64,000 nucleotides of DNA from Streptomyces sp. NBC_01431 (GCF_036231355.1 NZ_CP109496.1:6510001-6574000), one strand, 5' to 3'. Numbered from the stretch's first letter, positions 1 through 8,691 are shown. Notes: generated by a model not told the origin, from the sequence alone. A program made the numbers and translations.

Positions 1-725
1 TCGACGAGATGGAATCCCTCTTCCGTACCCGCGGATCCGGCGTCAGCTCGGACGTGGAGAACACCATCGTCCCCCAGCTGCTCGCCGAGATCGACGGTGT
101 GGAGGGCCTGGAGAACGTCATCGTCATCGGCGCCTCCAACCGCGAGGACATGATCGACCCCGCGATCCTGCGGCCCGGCCGGCTCGATGTGAAGATCAAG
201 ATCGAGCGTCCGGACGCGGAGGCGGCCAAGGACATCTTCGCCAAGTACCTCCGCTCCTCGCTGCCGTTGCACACCGACGACCTCGCCGAGCACGGCGGCG
301 ACGCCGACGCCACCACCCACGGAATGATCCAGTCCGTGGTGGAACAGATGTACGCGGAGTCCGAGGAGAACCGCTTCCTGGAAGTCACGTACGCCAATGG
401 TGACAAGGAAGTCCTGTACTTCAAGGACTTCAACTCCGGCGCCATGATCCAGAACATCGTGGACCGGGCCAAGAAGATGGCCATCAAGGCCTTCCTCGAC
501 CAGAACCAGAAGGGCCTCCGGATCTCCCACCTCCTCCAGGCATGCGTGGACGAGTTCAAGGAGAACGAGGACCTGCCCAACACCACCAACCCGGACGACT
601 GGGCCAGGATTTCCGGAAAGAAGGGCGAGCGGATCGTATTCATCCGCACCCTCGTCACCGGAAAGCAGGGCGCGGACACGGGACGCTCCATCGACACGGT
701 GGCCAACACCGGTCAATACCTGTAA
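1..725 (+). CDS. arc: Proteasomal AAA+ ATPase Arc/Mpa, C-terminal part (5' truncated by window edge)
   Basis: Hexameric ATPase that recognises pupylated proteins and threads them into the 20S proteasome. The reading frame is open from the first bases. It begins inside Walker B (DEMESLF), followed by a sensor-1 stretch (VIGASNRED) and the arginine-finger region (ILRPGRLD). The protein ends in GQYL; a C-terminal QYL-type tail is the known docking motif for the proteasome alpha ring. The N-terminal coiled coil, OB domains and Walker A lie outside the window. A strong intrinsic terminator follows at once, so dop is probably transcribed separately. Identification is secure from the tail plus the dop-pup-prcBA neighbourhood. 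Confidence 0.95.
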   Translation, partial: DEMESLFRTRGSGVSSDVENTIVPQLLAEIDGVEGLENVIVIGASNREDMIDPAILRPGRLDVKIKIERPDAEAAKDIFAKYLRSSLPLHTDDLAEHGGDADATTHGMIQSVVEQMYAESEENRFLEVTYANGDKEVLYFKDFNSGAMIQNIVDRAKKMAIKAFLDQNQKGLRISHLLQACVDEFKENEDLPNTTNPDDWARISGKKGERIVFIRTLVTGKQGADTGRSIDTVANTGQYL

Positions 726-735
726 AAGGCAGGCC

Positions 736-777
736 GGCTGCGGATGCCCGGGTCGGGCATCCGCAGCCGACTGCTTT
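736..777 (+). terminator. Intrinsic terminator after arc
   Basis: Perfect 14-bp inverted repeat, arms 736-749 and 755-768, with a 5-nt loop. It is followed by GACTGCTTTT; flanking A-rich bases just after the arc stop can pair with the T run. It separates arc from dop. The rest of the gap to 960 shows no gene; only a GGAGG ribosome site at 951-955 is clear. Confidence 0.9.
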
Positions 778-960
778 TCAGGCCACAAGCAGGGCAAGAG
801 CAATGACGGAATTGATCTCCCCACCAGCGCAAAGGCGTTCTAGGCTCTTCGGTACCGCCGAGTCGCGCAGTGCGGGGACGGGCACCGCACACGCACCGGA
901 GAACCAGCGGTACTTGAGCGCCGCTCCCGCGGGGGAGCGCCGCCGGGCAAGGAGGGCCGC

Positions 961-2472
961 ATGACCGTACGGCGAGTAATGGGCATCGAGACGGAGTACG
1001 GGATCTCCGTCCCCGGCCACCCCAACGCCAATGCCATGCTCACCTCGTCCCAGATCGTCAACGCCTACGCGGCGGCGATGCACCGGGCGCGCCGCGCCCG
1101 TTGGGACTTCGAGGAGGAGAACCCGCTGCGGGACGCCCGCGGCTTCGACCTCGCCCGCGAGGCCGCCGACTCAAGCCAGCTCACCGACGAGGACATCGGC
1201 CTCGCCAACGTCATCCTCACCAACGGGGCGCGCCTCTACGTCGACCACGCGCACCCCGAGTACAGCTCACCGGAGGTCACCAACCCGCGCGACGCCGTCC
1301 TGTGGGACAAGGCCGGCGAGCGCATCATGGCCGAGGCGGCGGAGCGCGCCGGGCAGCTTCCCGGCGCCCAGCCCATCCACCTGTACAAGAACAACACCGA
1401 CAACAAGGGCGCCTCGTACGGCACGCACGAGAACTACCTGATGAAGCGGGAGACCCCGTTCTCGGACATCGTGCGCCACCTGACGCCGTTCTTCGTCTCG
1501 CGCCAGGTCATCACCGGCGCCGGCCGCGTCGGCATCGGCCAGGACGGCCACGAGCACGGCTTCCAGATCAGCCAGCGCGCCGACTACTTCGAGGTCGAGG
1601 TGGGCCTGGAGACGACCCTCAAGCGCCCGATCATCAACACCCGCGACGAACCGCACGCCGACGCCGAGAAGTACCGCCGCCTGCACGTCATCATCGGCGA
1701 CGCGAACCTGTCGGAGATCTCGACGTACCTCAAACTGGGTACGACCTCCCTGGTCCTGTCCATGATCGAGGACGGCTTCATCAATGTCGACCTGGCCGTG
1801 GACCAGCCGGTCCGCGCCCTCCACCAGGTCTCGCACGACCCCGCACTGCAACACCTGGTCACCCTGCGCAGCGGCCGCACCCTGACCGCGGTGCAGCTTC
1901 AGATGGAGTACTTCGAGCTGGCGCGCAAGTACGTCGAGGACCGGTTCGGGGTGGACGCGGACGAGCAGACCAAGGACGTCCTCGGCCGCTGGGAGGACGT
2001 GCTGAACCGGCTGGAGAACGACCCGATGAGCCTGTCGGGCGAGCTGGACTGGATCGCCAAGCGCGAGCTCATGGAGGGCTACCGCCGCCGTGACAGCCTG
2101 GGCTGGGACGCGGCACGGCTCCACCTCGTGGACCTCCAGTACGCCGACGTACGGCCCGAGAAGGGCCTCTACAACCGGCTGGCGGCCCGCGGCAAGATGA
2201 AGCGGCTCCTGGACGAGCCCGCGGTCGTACGGGCCGAGACCACGCCTCCCGAGGACACCAGGGCGTACTTCCGCGGCCGCTGCCTGGAGCAGTACGCGGA
2301 CGACGTCGCGGCGGCCTCCTGGGACTCGGTGATCTTCGATCTGCCGGGCCGTGACTCGCTCCAGCGGGTACCAACCCTGGAACCCCTACGCGGAACGCGT
2401 AATCACGTGAAGGCGCTGCTCGACCGGTGCCGGACGGCGGAAGATCTGGTGCGGGTGCTCTCAGGGGGCTGA
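961..2472 (+). CDS. dop: Depupylase / Pup deamidase Dop
   Basis: Removes Pup from substrates and, where Pup ends in Gln, deamidates it. A 503-aa member of the carboxylate-amine ligase (glutamine synthetase-like) fold. Visible are the N-terminal GIETEYG metal/ATP strand and the long Dop-loop (about residues 40-80) that distinguishes Dop from PafA. The motif RLYVDHAHPEYSSPE follows, with Asp95 at the position of the known catalytic nucleophile. INTRDEPHAD lies in the middle. GGAGG sits five bases before the ATG. pup follows 120 bp downstream. Because Pup here already ends in Glu (see pup), the essential role is probably depupylation. Distinguished from PafA at 7222 by the loop and by length (503 versus 453 aa). 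Confidence 0.96.
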   Translation: MTVRRVMGIETEYGISVPGHPNANAMLTSSQIVNAYAAAMHRARRARWDFEEENPLRDARGFDLAREAADSSQLTDEDIGLANVILTNGARLYVDHAHPEYSSPEVTNPRDAVLWDKAGERIMAEAAERAGQLPGAQPIHLYKNNTDNKGASYGTHENYLMKRETPFSDIVRHLTPFFVSRQVITGAGRVGIGQDGHEHGFQISQRADYFEVEVGLETTLKRPIINTRDEPHADAEKYRRLHVIIGDANLSEISTYLKLGTTSLVLSMIEDGFINVDLAVDQPVRALHQVSHDPALQHLVTLRSGRTLTAVQLQMEYFELARKYVEDRFGVDADEQTKDVLGRWEDVLNRLENDPMSLSGELDWIAKRELMEGYRRRDSLGWDAARLHLVDLQYADVRPEKGLYNRLAARGKMKRLLDEPAVVRAETTPPEDTRAYFRGRCLEQYADDVAAASWDSVIFDLPGRDSLQRVPTLEPLRGTRNHVKALLDRCRTAEDLVRVLSGG

Positions 2473-2533
2473 AAGGCCGCTGGTGTGGGAATCACAGAGG
2501 TGGGCTCCGCACGTTGCACCAAGTGCGGGGCCG

Positions 2534-2556
2534 ATGTCGGACCCTGCTTGTAGGGT
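2534..2556 (+). promoter_or_regulatory. Putative pup promoter with degenerate damage-type motif
   Basis: A TAGGGT -10 box (2551-2556) is preceded, at exactly eight bases, by ATGTCGGAC (2534-2542). This shares the TGTCGG core with the actinobacterial damage motif TTGTCRGTG-N8-TAnnnT. Three of the nine upstream positions differ, so this is a weak match and may be an ordinary promoter. It lies 37 bp before the pup start. Confidence 0.4.
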
Positions 2557-2592
2557 CTGATCAAGGACATCGAACCGAGCGGGGTGAGGTAG

Positions 2593-2811
2593 ATGGCGAC
2601 CAAGGACACCGGCGGCGGCCAGCAGAAGGCGACGCGCTCCACCGAGGAGGTCGAGGAGCAGGCGCAGGACGCGCAGGCTTCGGAGGACCTCAAGGAGCGG
2701 CAGGAGAAGTTGTCGGACGACGTGGACTCGGTTCTGGACGAGATCGACGACGTGCTTGAGGAGAACGCCGAGGACTTCGTCAGGTCATTCGTCCAAAAGG
2801 GCGGAGAGTAG
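2593..2811 (+). CDS. pup: Prokaryotic ubiquitin-like protein Pup (GGE form)
   Basis: Small, mostly disordered 72-aa tag that PafA couples to substrate lysines through its C-terminal glutamate. The sequence is rich in Glu and Asp and carries the coiled-coil Arc-binding region (DLKERQEKLSDDVDSVLDEI). It ends VRSFVQKGGE. The last codon is GAG, so it is made in the ligation-competent Glu form. Many relatives, such as the mycobacterial protein, are encoded with Gln and need Dop. The start follows GGTGAGG. It lies between dop and prcB, as in other actinobacteria. Confidence 0.97.
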   Translation: MATKDTGGGQQKATRSTEEVEEQAQDAQASEDLKERQEKLSDDVDSVLDEIDDVLEENAEDFVRSFVQKGGE

Positions 2812-3062
2812 TTCACGGATGTGAACGGGGTTCGTCGTGGGAAGCCCGGGTCGGGGACCGGGGCCTCCCGCGACGGCACCGCCGTGCCCCTCGCTGGCAC
2901 CGCCCCAACCCGCCCGTCCGGCCCGGCCGTTCACGTGGATCACTCCCGCGAGCGGGGTAGGGTCCCAGGCGTAATGTGCTTCAACTTCAATACGGCTATC
3001 GGCCTGTTGGGAGAAATCCCCGACATCCTCCGTCGGGCTGCCGCCTACGTGGAAGGAAACTC
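2812..3062 (+). promoter_or_regulatory. pup-prcB intergenic region with candidate prcB promoter
   Basis: A 251-bp gap. Open frames cross it, but none has a convincing ribosome site or recognisable product. A TAGGGT hexamer at 2958-2963 is a plausible -10 box for prcBA; no good -35 is visible at 16-18 bp. GGAAGGAAA at 3051-3059 is the prcB ribosome site. Confidence 0.4.
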
Positions 3063-3908
3063 GTGGAAGCCAACACTCGTGGCACCGGGCGTCTACCAGC
3101 TGCCTTCCTGACGCCTGGCTCTTCCTCATTCATGGACTTCCTGTCCGATCACTCGCCGGAGATGCTCCCCGGCAAGCGCTCCCTGCCGCCCGTGCAGGGC
3201 CACATCGAAGCGCCGCACGGCACCACCATCGTCGCGACGACCTTCCCCGGTGGAGTCGTCCTGGCCGGTGACCGGCGCGCCACCATGGGCAACATGATCG
3301 CCCAGCGCGACATCGAGAAGGTCTTCCCCGCCGACGAGTACTCGGCGGTCGGCATCGCCGGCACCGCCGGCCTCGCGGTGGAGATGGTCAAACTCTTCCA
3401 GCTGGAGCTGGAGCACTTCGAGAAGGTCGAAGGCGCCACGCTCTCCCTGGAGGGCAAGGCGAACCGGCTCTCCACGATGATCCGCAGCAACCTCGGCATG
3501 GCCATGCAGGGCCTCGCCGTGGTTCCCCTCTTCGCGGGTTACGACGTCGACCGCGAGAAGGGCCGGATCTTCTCCTACGACGTCACGGGAGGCCGCTCCG
3601 AGGAGCACGGCTTCGCCGCCACCGGCTCCGGGTCCATCTTCGCCCGGGGCTCCATGAAGAAGCTCTACCGCGAGGACCTGACGGAGCAGCAGGCGACCAC
3701 GCTGGTCATCCAGGCGCTCTACGACGCCGCCGACGACGACTCGGCGACCGGCGGTCCCGACGTGGCCCGGCGGATCTACCCGATCGTCACCGTCATCACC
3801 GAGGACGGATTCCGCAGGCTCACCGAGACGGAGTCCTCCGAGCTCGCCCGCGCCATCCTGGAACGGCGGCTGGAGCAGCCCGACGGCCCCCGGGCCTCCC
3901 TCCTCTGA
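3063..3908 (+). CDS. prcB: 20S proteasome beta subunit PrcB
   Basis: Catalytic subunit of the 20S core particle; degrades pupylated proteins delivered by Arc. I place the start at GTG 3063, ten or so bases after GGAAGG, giving 281 aa. This leaves a 53-residue propeptide that ends ...EAPHG before TTIVA, so Thr54 becomes the N-terminal nucleophile after self-processing. GDRRATMGN and the GSGSIFA loop are typical of beta subunits. The frame is open further upstream to 2976, but that extension has no ribosome site and does not fit the family. Co-transcribed with prcA, 55 bp downstream. Confidence 0.96.
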   Translation: MEANTRGTGRLPAAFLTPGSSSFMDFLSDHSPEMLPGKRSLPPVQGHIEAPHGTTIVATTFPGGVVLAGDRRATMGNMIAQRDIEKVFPADEYSAVGIAGTAGLAVEMVKLFQLELEHFEKVEGATLSLEGKANRLSTMIRSNLGMAMQGLAVVPLFAGYDVDREKGRIFSYDVTGGRSEEHGFAATGSGSIFARGSMKKLYREDLTEQQATTLVIQALYDAADDDSATGGPDVARRIYPIVTVITEDGFRRLTETESSELARAILERRLEQPDGPRASLL

Positions 3909-3963
3909 GGCCCGCGCAGGCCCCGAGATGACTTCGCCACTGACAGAAAGGGACGGTTAGCCG

Positions 3964-4722
3964 GTGTCGACCCCGTTCTATGTCTCACCCCAGCAGGCCA
4001 TGGCCGACCGTGCGGAGTACGCCCGCAAGGGCATCGCCCGCGGCCGCAGCCTGGTCGTGATCCAGTACGCCGACGGAATCGTGTTCGTCGGTGAGAACCC
4101 GTCCCGCGCGCTGCACAAGTTCAGCGAGATCTACGACCGGATCGGCTTCGCGGCCGCCGGCAAGTACAACGAGTACGAGAACCTGCGCATCGGCGGCGTC
4201 CGGTACGCGGATCTGCGCGGATACACCTACGACCGCGATGATGTGACGGCCCGTGGGCTCGCCAACGTCTACGCACAGACGCTGGGCACCATCTTCTCCA
4301 GCGTCGGCGAGAAGCCGTACGAGGTGGAGCTGGTCGTCGCCGAGGTGGGCAGCACGCCGGAGGAGGACCAGATCTACCGGCTGCCGCACGACGGCTCGAT
4401 CGTGGACGAGCACGGCTCGGTCGCGGTCGGCGGCAACGCCGAGCAGATCAGCACCTTCCTGGACCAGCGCCACCAGGACGGCATGTCGCTCGCCGAGGCG
4501 CTGCGGCTCGCCGTGCAGGCCCTGTCGAACCAGACGAACGGCGCCGAGCGGGAGATCCCCGCCGAGCGCCTGGAAGTCGCCGTCCTGGACCGGACGCGGC
4601 CCCAGCAGCGGAAGTTCAAGCGCATCGTCGGCCGCCAGCTCTCGCGGCTGCTCCAGGCCGATGTGGCCAAGACCGAGCCGACGGAGGCCCCCTCGGACCT
4701 GGAGGAGACGGAGGACGAGTAG
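3964..4722 (+). CDS. prcA: 20S proteasome alpha subunit PrcA
   Basis: Alpha-ring subunit that gates the core particle and binds the Arc tail. 252 aa from GTG 3964, behind an AAAGGGACGG stretch. The N-terminal STPFYVSPQQAMADRAEYARKGIARGRS is the gate and H0 helix. GKYNEYENLRIGGVRYADLRGYTYDRDDVT matches alpha subunits. The C-terminal 20 residues are acidic and probably disordered. It follows prcB in the same operon and ends at a bidirectional terminator shared with the LacI gene on the other strand. Confidence 0.96.
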   Translation: MSTPFYVSPQQAMADRAEYARKGIARGRSLVVIQYADGIVFVGENPSRALHKFSEIYDRIGFAAAGKYNEYENLRIGGVRYADLRGYTYDRDDVTARGLANVYAQTLGTIFSSVGEKPYEVELVVAEVGSTPEEDQIYRLPHDGSIVDEHGSVAVGGNAEQISTFLDQRHQDGMSLAEALRLAVQALSNQTNGAEREIPAERLEVAVLDRTRPQQRKFKRIVGRQLSRLLQADVAKTEPTEAPSDLEETEDE

Positions 4723-4738
4723 TCCCCGTGTTTCCTTG

Positions 4739-4774
4739 CGCGCCCCGGTTCCGCCTCAGGCGGGCCGGGGCGCG
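4739..4774. terminator. Bidirectional hairpin between prcA and the LacI gene
   Basis: Nested inverted repeat: outer 10-bp arms 4739-4748 and 4765-4774, inner CCGCC/GGCGG arms 4751-4755 and 4759-4763 around a TCA loop. It overlaps the last codons of the minus-strand LacI gene and serves both convergent genes. There is no T tract, as is common in Streptomyces. Confidence 0.7.
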
Positions 4775-5850
4775 GCCGTTGAGCCCCGCACCGCCAGCGA
4801 GACGGGCAGGTCCCCGGTCTCGGGCGGGCGCCCCTCCAGGACGGCGAGCAGCGCCGCCATACCGCGGGCGCCGACCTGCTCGGCGGGCAGCGCGAGCGTG
4901 GTGAGTTCCGGCTCCAGGGCGGTGGCGAGGGTGAGGCCGTCGAACCCGGTGACCGACACGTCGGCGGGGACGCGCAGCCCGAGCCGGTGGGCCGCCTTGC
5001 AGGCGCCCGCGGCCAGGAAGTCGTCGTCGCAGACCAGCGCCGTCGGGCGCGGCCCGGGAGCGCGCAGAGCCCCTTCCGCCGCCTCCCGCCCGGAGGCCAC
5101 CCCGAGCGCCGCCCGCACCGTACGCAGCTCGGCGCCCGGCACCGCGTCGAGCGCCTTCGCCAGCGCGCGGGCGCGCACCACGAACGTCCACGAGTCCACG
5201 TCGGCCGCGACATGGACGAACCGGCGGTGGCCGAGTTCGAGCAGATGCTCCGCCAGACGCCGTACGCCGTCCGCGATGTCGAGATTGACGTGCGCGGCGG
5301 GTCCGGGCTCCTCGGGGTCGCTGTCGAGCATCACCAGGGGCAGGTCGCTGCCGCGGATCGAGGCGAGCGCGTCCGCGGCCATCGAGGACGCGATGACACC
5401 GTCGAGTGCGGTGCGCGCGGAGTCGAAGGGGTCCCGGGCCGGGCCGATGCCTTCGGGGGAGGGGTAGAGCACCACGCCGAAGCCGTGCTCGGCCGCGACC
5501 CGGGCCGCGCCCGCGTAGACCTGCGCGAAGAACTCGCTGGTCATCGCGGGCACCACGAGGAGCGCCGTCCTGGTGCGGCCGAGCCGCAGGCTGCGGGCGG
5601 CGAGGTTGGGCCGGTAGCCGAGCTCGCGGGCGGCCTCCCGGACCAGTTCGGCGGTGCGCTCGGAGACCCGGCCGCGCCATTTGTCGCCCAGGACGAGGGA
5701 GACGGTGGCCTGGGACACCCCGGCCGCGCTCGCCACGTCCCTGCTGGTGGGCCGGGCCCCGGCGGGCCGGCCGGACAGCGCGGCGCGGGCGGCGCGCACC
5801 CCGGCGCGGGCCGCCACCGATGCGGATTCCGGGGTGTCCGGGCTGGTCAC
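4756..5850 (-). CDS. LacI-family transcriptional regulator
   Basis: DNA-binding repressor of the LacI/GalR family, 364 aa from a GTG start. The helix-turn-helix (TSRDVASAAGVSQATVSLVLG, split by family convention) lies around residues 34-55. It is followed by the hinge helix (YRPNLAARSLRLGRT) and a periplasmic-binding-protein-like effector domain (about 95-360). The first 30 residues are an unusual Ala/Arg-rich extension. It is divergent from an MFS transporter, and the 100-bp region between them carries an operator-like palindrome, so it most likely controls that transporter and itself. The effector cannot be told from sequence. Confidence 0.9.
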   Translation of the reverse strand: MTSPDTPESASVAARAGVRAARAALSGRPAGARPTSRDVASAAGVSQATVSLVLGDKWRGRVSERTAELVREAARELGYRPNLAARSLRLGRTRTALLVVPAMTSEFFAQVYAGAARVAAEHGFGVVLYPSPEGIGPARDPFDSARTALDGVIASSMAADALASIRGSDLPLVMLDSDPEEPGPAAHVNLDIADGVRRLAEHLLELGHRRFVHVAADVDSWTFVVRARALAKALDAVPGAELRTVRAALGVASGREAAEGALRAPGPRPTALVCDDDFLAAGACKAAHRLGLRVPADVSVTGFDGLTLATALEPELTTLALPAEQVGARGMAALLAVLEGRPPETGDLPVSLAVRGSTAAPRPA

Positions 5851-5908
5851 GGGGCCTCCAGGGCGGCGTTTCTACGGCGCGGGGTGGACCCGCGGACTCG
5901 CCACATGG

Positions 5909-5935
5909 TACGTATGACCTCGGAAGTTATACGTA
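5909..5935. promoter_or_regulatory. Palindromic operator between LacI regulator and MFS gene
   Basis: Imperfect inverted repeat: TACGTATGACCT (5909-5920) and AAGTTATACGTA (5924-5935), 10 of 12 positions complementary around a CGG centre. It sits 18 bp before the MFS start, where it would overlap a promoter. This is the natural candidate site for the divergent LacI protein. Confidence 0.65.
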
Positions 5936-5952
5936 ACACTTGAGGAGTGGCC

Positions 5953-7212
5953 ATGGCGGCGGGATACGCGGAGATCCTTCGGACCCGGCATGCCGCGCGG
6001 CTGCTCGCGGGCACGCTCACCGGCCGGCTGCCCAACGCGACCGCCGCCATCGCGGTCGTCTTCTTCGTCCGGGCCGAGGGCGGCAGCTACTCGCTCGCGG
6101 GCGCGCTGACCGCCGTGTACGGCGTCGCCACGGCCGTGGGCCAGCCGCTGCTCGGACGGGCCGTGGACCTCTACGGCCAGCCCCGCGTGATGCTCCCCGC
6201 CTCGGTCGTGGCCGCCCTTGGCATGGTCCTGCTCGCCGTCGCGGGCATCGAGCCGGTCGCCGTGGCGTACGTGGCGGTGCTGGTGGCCGGGCTCGCCACC
6301 CCACCACTGGAGGGCGGGCTGCGGGCCCTGTGGCCCAGCGTCCTCGAACGCGAGGACCAGGTGCACACGGCGTACGCCATGGACGCGATAGCCCAGGAGG
6401 TGATGTTCACGGTCGGCCCGCTGCTCGTCACCGTCGCCATCGCGCTCTGGTCGCCCGCCACGGCGCTCCTGCTGATCAACGCGCTCGGGATCCTGGGCGC
6501 GCTCAGCGTCGTACTGTCCAAGCCGTCCAGGAGCTGGCGCTCGGCGCCCCGGGAGGCGCACTGGCTCGGCGCGTTGCGCTCGCCCGGACTGCTCGCGCTG
6601 CTCGGCGCCTTCTTCTTCGTGGGACTCGCGCTCGGCGCCATCATCGTCGCCGCCTCCGCCTACGCCGACGACCACGGCAGTGACGCCATCTACGGCTGGC
6701 TGATGGCGGCCAACGGACTCGGCGCCCTCCTCGGCGGGCTCGTCTACGGAGCCCGCAAGTGGAGCGGCGCCCCCGAGAAGCGGCTGCGGGTCCTCGTCGG
6801 GCTCCTCGCCGTCGGCTATCTGCCCCTGACCCTGGTGCCCGATGTCCCCGCGATGGCCGCGCTCACCGTGGTCTCGGGCCTCTTCCTCGCGCCGTCCATC
6901 GCCTGTGCGTTCATCGTCGTCGACCGGCACGCCCCGCGCGGCACGGTCACCGAGGCGTTCTCCTGGCTGGTGACCGCCTTCGGCGTCGGCACCGCGCTCG
7001 GCACGGCGGCCGCCGGACCGGCCGTCGAACTCGGCGGAACGGGCGCCAGTTTCGCGGTCGCCGGCGGCGGCGGTATCGCCGCACTCGTCGTCCTGCTCGC
7101 CACCCAGCGGGTCCTCGCAGCTCCCGGGCATACGCGCACGGTCGCGGGAGTTGACGAAAATGATCGAAACCGTGCCGTCGAACCCGGTTTCAGCTCAGGC
7201 CATCAGGCGTAA
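5953..7212 (+). CDS. Major facilitator superfamily transporter
   Basis: Integral membrane transporter of about 419 aa with roughly twelve hydrophobic segments and the MFS loop 2-3 signature region (GRAVDLYGQPRVMLPAS). GAGGAG at 5942-5947 sits five bases before ATG 5953; the in-frame GTG at 5947 overlaps that ribosome site and is less likely. The substrate is unknown; family architecture suggests drug or small-molecule export. Control by the divergent LacI regulator is inferred from the palindrome upstream. It lies inside the proteasome locus, between prcA and pafA, with nothing in its sequence linking it to pupylation. Its stop is ten bases before pafA. Confidence 0.88.
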   Translation: MAAGYAEILRTRHAARLLAGTLTGRLPNATAAIAVVFFVRAEGGSYSLAGALTAVYGVATAVGQPLLGRAVDLYGQPRVMLPASVVAALGMVLLAVAGIEPVAVAYVAVLVAGLATPPLEGGLRALWPSVLEREDQVHTAYAMDAIAQEVMFTVGPLLVTVAIALWSPATALLLINALGILGALSVVLSKPSRSWRSAPREAHWLGALRSPGLLALLGAFFFVGLALGAIIVAASAYADDHGSDAIYGWLMAANGLGALLGGLVYGARKWSGAPEKRLRVLVGLLAVGYLPLTLVPDVPAMAALTVVSGLFLAPSIACAFIVVDRHAPRGTVTEAFSWLVTAFGVGTALGTAAAGPAVELGGTGASFAVAGGGGIAALVVLLATQRVLAAPGHTRTVAGVDENDRNRAVEPGFSSGHQA

Positions 7213-7221
7213 TGTTCACTC

Positions 7222-8583
7222 ATGGACCGCCGCATTTTCGGGCTGGAGAACGAGTACGGCGTCACGTGCACGTTCAGGGGACAGCGCCGACTGTCTCCTG
7301 ACGAAGTGGCGCGCTACCTCTTCCGCCGTGTTGTGTCATGGGGCCGCAGCAGCAACGTCTTTCTGCGGAACGGCGCCCGCCTCTACCTGGACGTGGGATC
7401 GCATCCGGAATACGCAACTCCCGAATGCGACAACGTGACCGAACTGGTCACGCACGACAAGGCCGGCGAGCGCATTCTCGAAGGCCTGCTCGTCGACGCC
7501 GAACGCCGCCTGCACGAGGAGGGAATCGCGGGCGACGTCTATCTCTTCAAGAACAACACCGACTCGGCGGGAAACTCCTACGGCTGCCACGAGAACTATC
7601 TGGTGGCCCGTCACGGAGAGTTCTCCCGGCTCGCGGACATCCTCATTCCGTTCCTTGTCACGCGCCAGTTGATCTGCGGTGCCGGCAAGGTTCTGCAGAC
7701 CCCGCGCGGCGCGGTTTACTGCGTCAGTCAGCGCGCCGAGCACATCTGGGAGGGCGTCAGCTCCGCCACCACGCGCTCGCGTCCCATCATCAACACCCGC
7801 GACGAACCGCATGCGGACGCCGAGCGCTACCGCCGGCTGCACGTCATCGTCGGCGACTCCAACATGTCCGAGACGACCATGCTCCTCAAGGTCGGCGCCA
7901 CCGACCTCGTGCTGCGCATGATCGAGGCGGGCACGGTGATGCGCGACCTCACCCTGGAGAACCCGATCCGGGCGATCCGCGAGGTCTCGCACGACATCAC
8001 CGGCCAGCGCAAGGTGCGCCTGGCCAGCGGACGCGAGGCCTCCGCCCTCGAAGTGCAGCGCGAGTACTACGAGAAGGCCGTGGACTTCGTGGAGCGCCGC
8101 GGCATCCGCACCGGCACCGTCGACCAGGTCCTCGAACTGTGGGGCCGCACCCTGGACGCGATCGAGGCCGAGGACCTCGACCGGATCGGCACCGAGATCG
8201 ACTGGGTGATGAAGTACCAGCTCATCGAGCGGTACCGGGCCAAGAACAACATGACCATGTCGCACCCCCGGGTCGCCCAGATAGACCTCGCCTACCACGA
8301 CATCCACCGCCGGCGGGGCCTGTACTACCTGCTGGAGCGCAAGGGGCAGGCCGCCCGCATCTGCAACGACCTGAAGATCTTCGAGGGCAAGTCGGTGCCC
8401 CCGCAGACCACTCGGGCCCGGCTGCGCGGCGACTTCATCCGCCGGGCGCAGGAACAGCGGCGGGACTTCACCGTCGACTGGGTGCATCTGAAGCTCAACG
8501 ACCAGGCACAGCGCACCGTGTTGTGCAAGGACCCGTTCCGGTCGGTGGACGACCGGGTGGAGAAGCTGATCGCCGGGATGTGA
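7222..8583 (+). CDS. pafA: Pup-protein ligase PafA
   Basis: Activates the C-terminal Glu of Pup with ATP and joins it to substrate lysines. 453 aa, same fold as Dop but without the Dop-loop. GLENEYG at residues 7-13 gives Glu9, a known essential metal/ATP ligand. LYLDVGSHPEYATPE gives Asp57 as the conserved aspartate. INTRDEPHADAERYRRLHVIVGD is shared with Dop. There is no Shine-Dalgarno before the ATG; instead TAATGT (7210-7215) ends six bases before it, so the message is probably leaderless as well as possible read-through from the MFS gene. A hairpin terminator follows at 8643-8676. Confidence 0.97.
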   Translation: MDRRIFGLENEYGVTCTFRGQRRLSPDEVARYLFRRVVSWGRSSNVFLRNGARLYLDVGSHPEYATPECDNVTELVTHDKAGERILEGLLVDAERRLHEEGIAGDVYLFKNNTDSAGNSYGCHENYLVARHGEFSRLADILIPFLVTRQLICGAGKVLQTPRGAVYCVSQRAEHIWEGVSSATTRSRPIINTRDEPHADAERYRRLHVIVGDSNMSETTMLLKVGATDLVLRMIEAGTVMRDLTLENPIRAIREVSHDITGQRKVRLASGREASALEVQREYYEKAVDFVERRGIRTGTVDQVLELWGRTLDAIEAEDLDRIGTEIDWVMKYQLIERYRAKNNMTMSHPRVAQIDLAYHDIHRRRGLYYLLERKGQAARICNDLKIFEGKSVPPQTTRARLRGDFIRRAQEQRRDFTVDWVHLKLNDQAQRTVLCKDPFRSVDDRVEKLIAGM

Positions 8584-8642
8584 TCAGAGGAATGTAGACG
8601 GCATGTGGGACGGGACATGAGACCCGACGAGCCGTCGTGAGC

Positions 8643-8676
8643 AGGGGCCCCGCGCGCTGTCGCGTACGGGGCCCCT
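8643..8676 (+). terminator. Terminator after pafA
   Basis: Perfect 10-bp G/C inverted repeat, arms 8643-8652 and 8667-8676, about 60 bp after the pafA stop. No T tract. Confidence 0.7.
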
Positions 8677-8691
8677 GGGCATGCCGCACCC

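Noticed and set aside
2821..3111. Possible 96-aa gene between pup and prcB
   Set aside because: No ribosome site, no domain, and it overlaps the prcB start in another frame; it also contains the likely prcB promoter.
961..8583. dop and pafA as ordinary glutamine synthetases or gamma-glutamylcysteine ligases
   Set aside because: Same fold, but the GIETEYG/GLENEYG and DHAHPEYSSPE/DVGSHPEYATPE motifs and the pup-prcBA context identify Dop and PafA.
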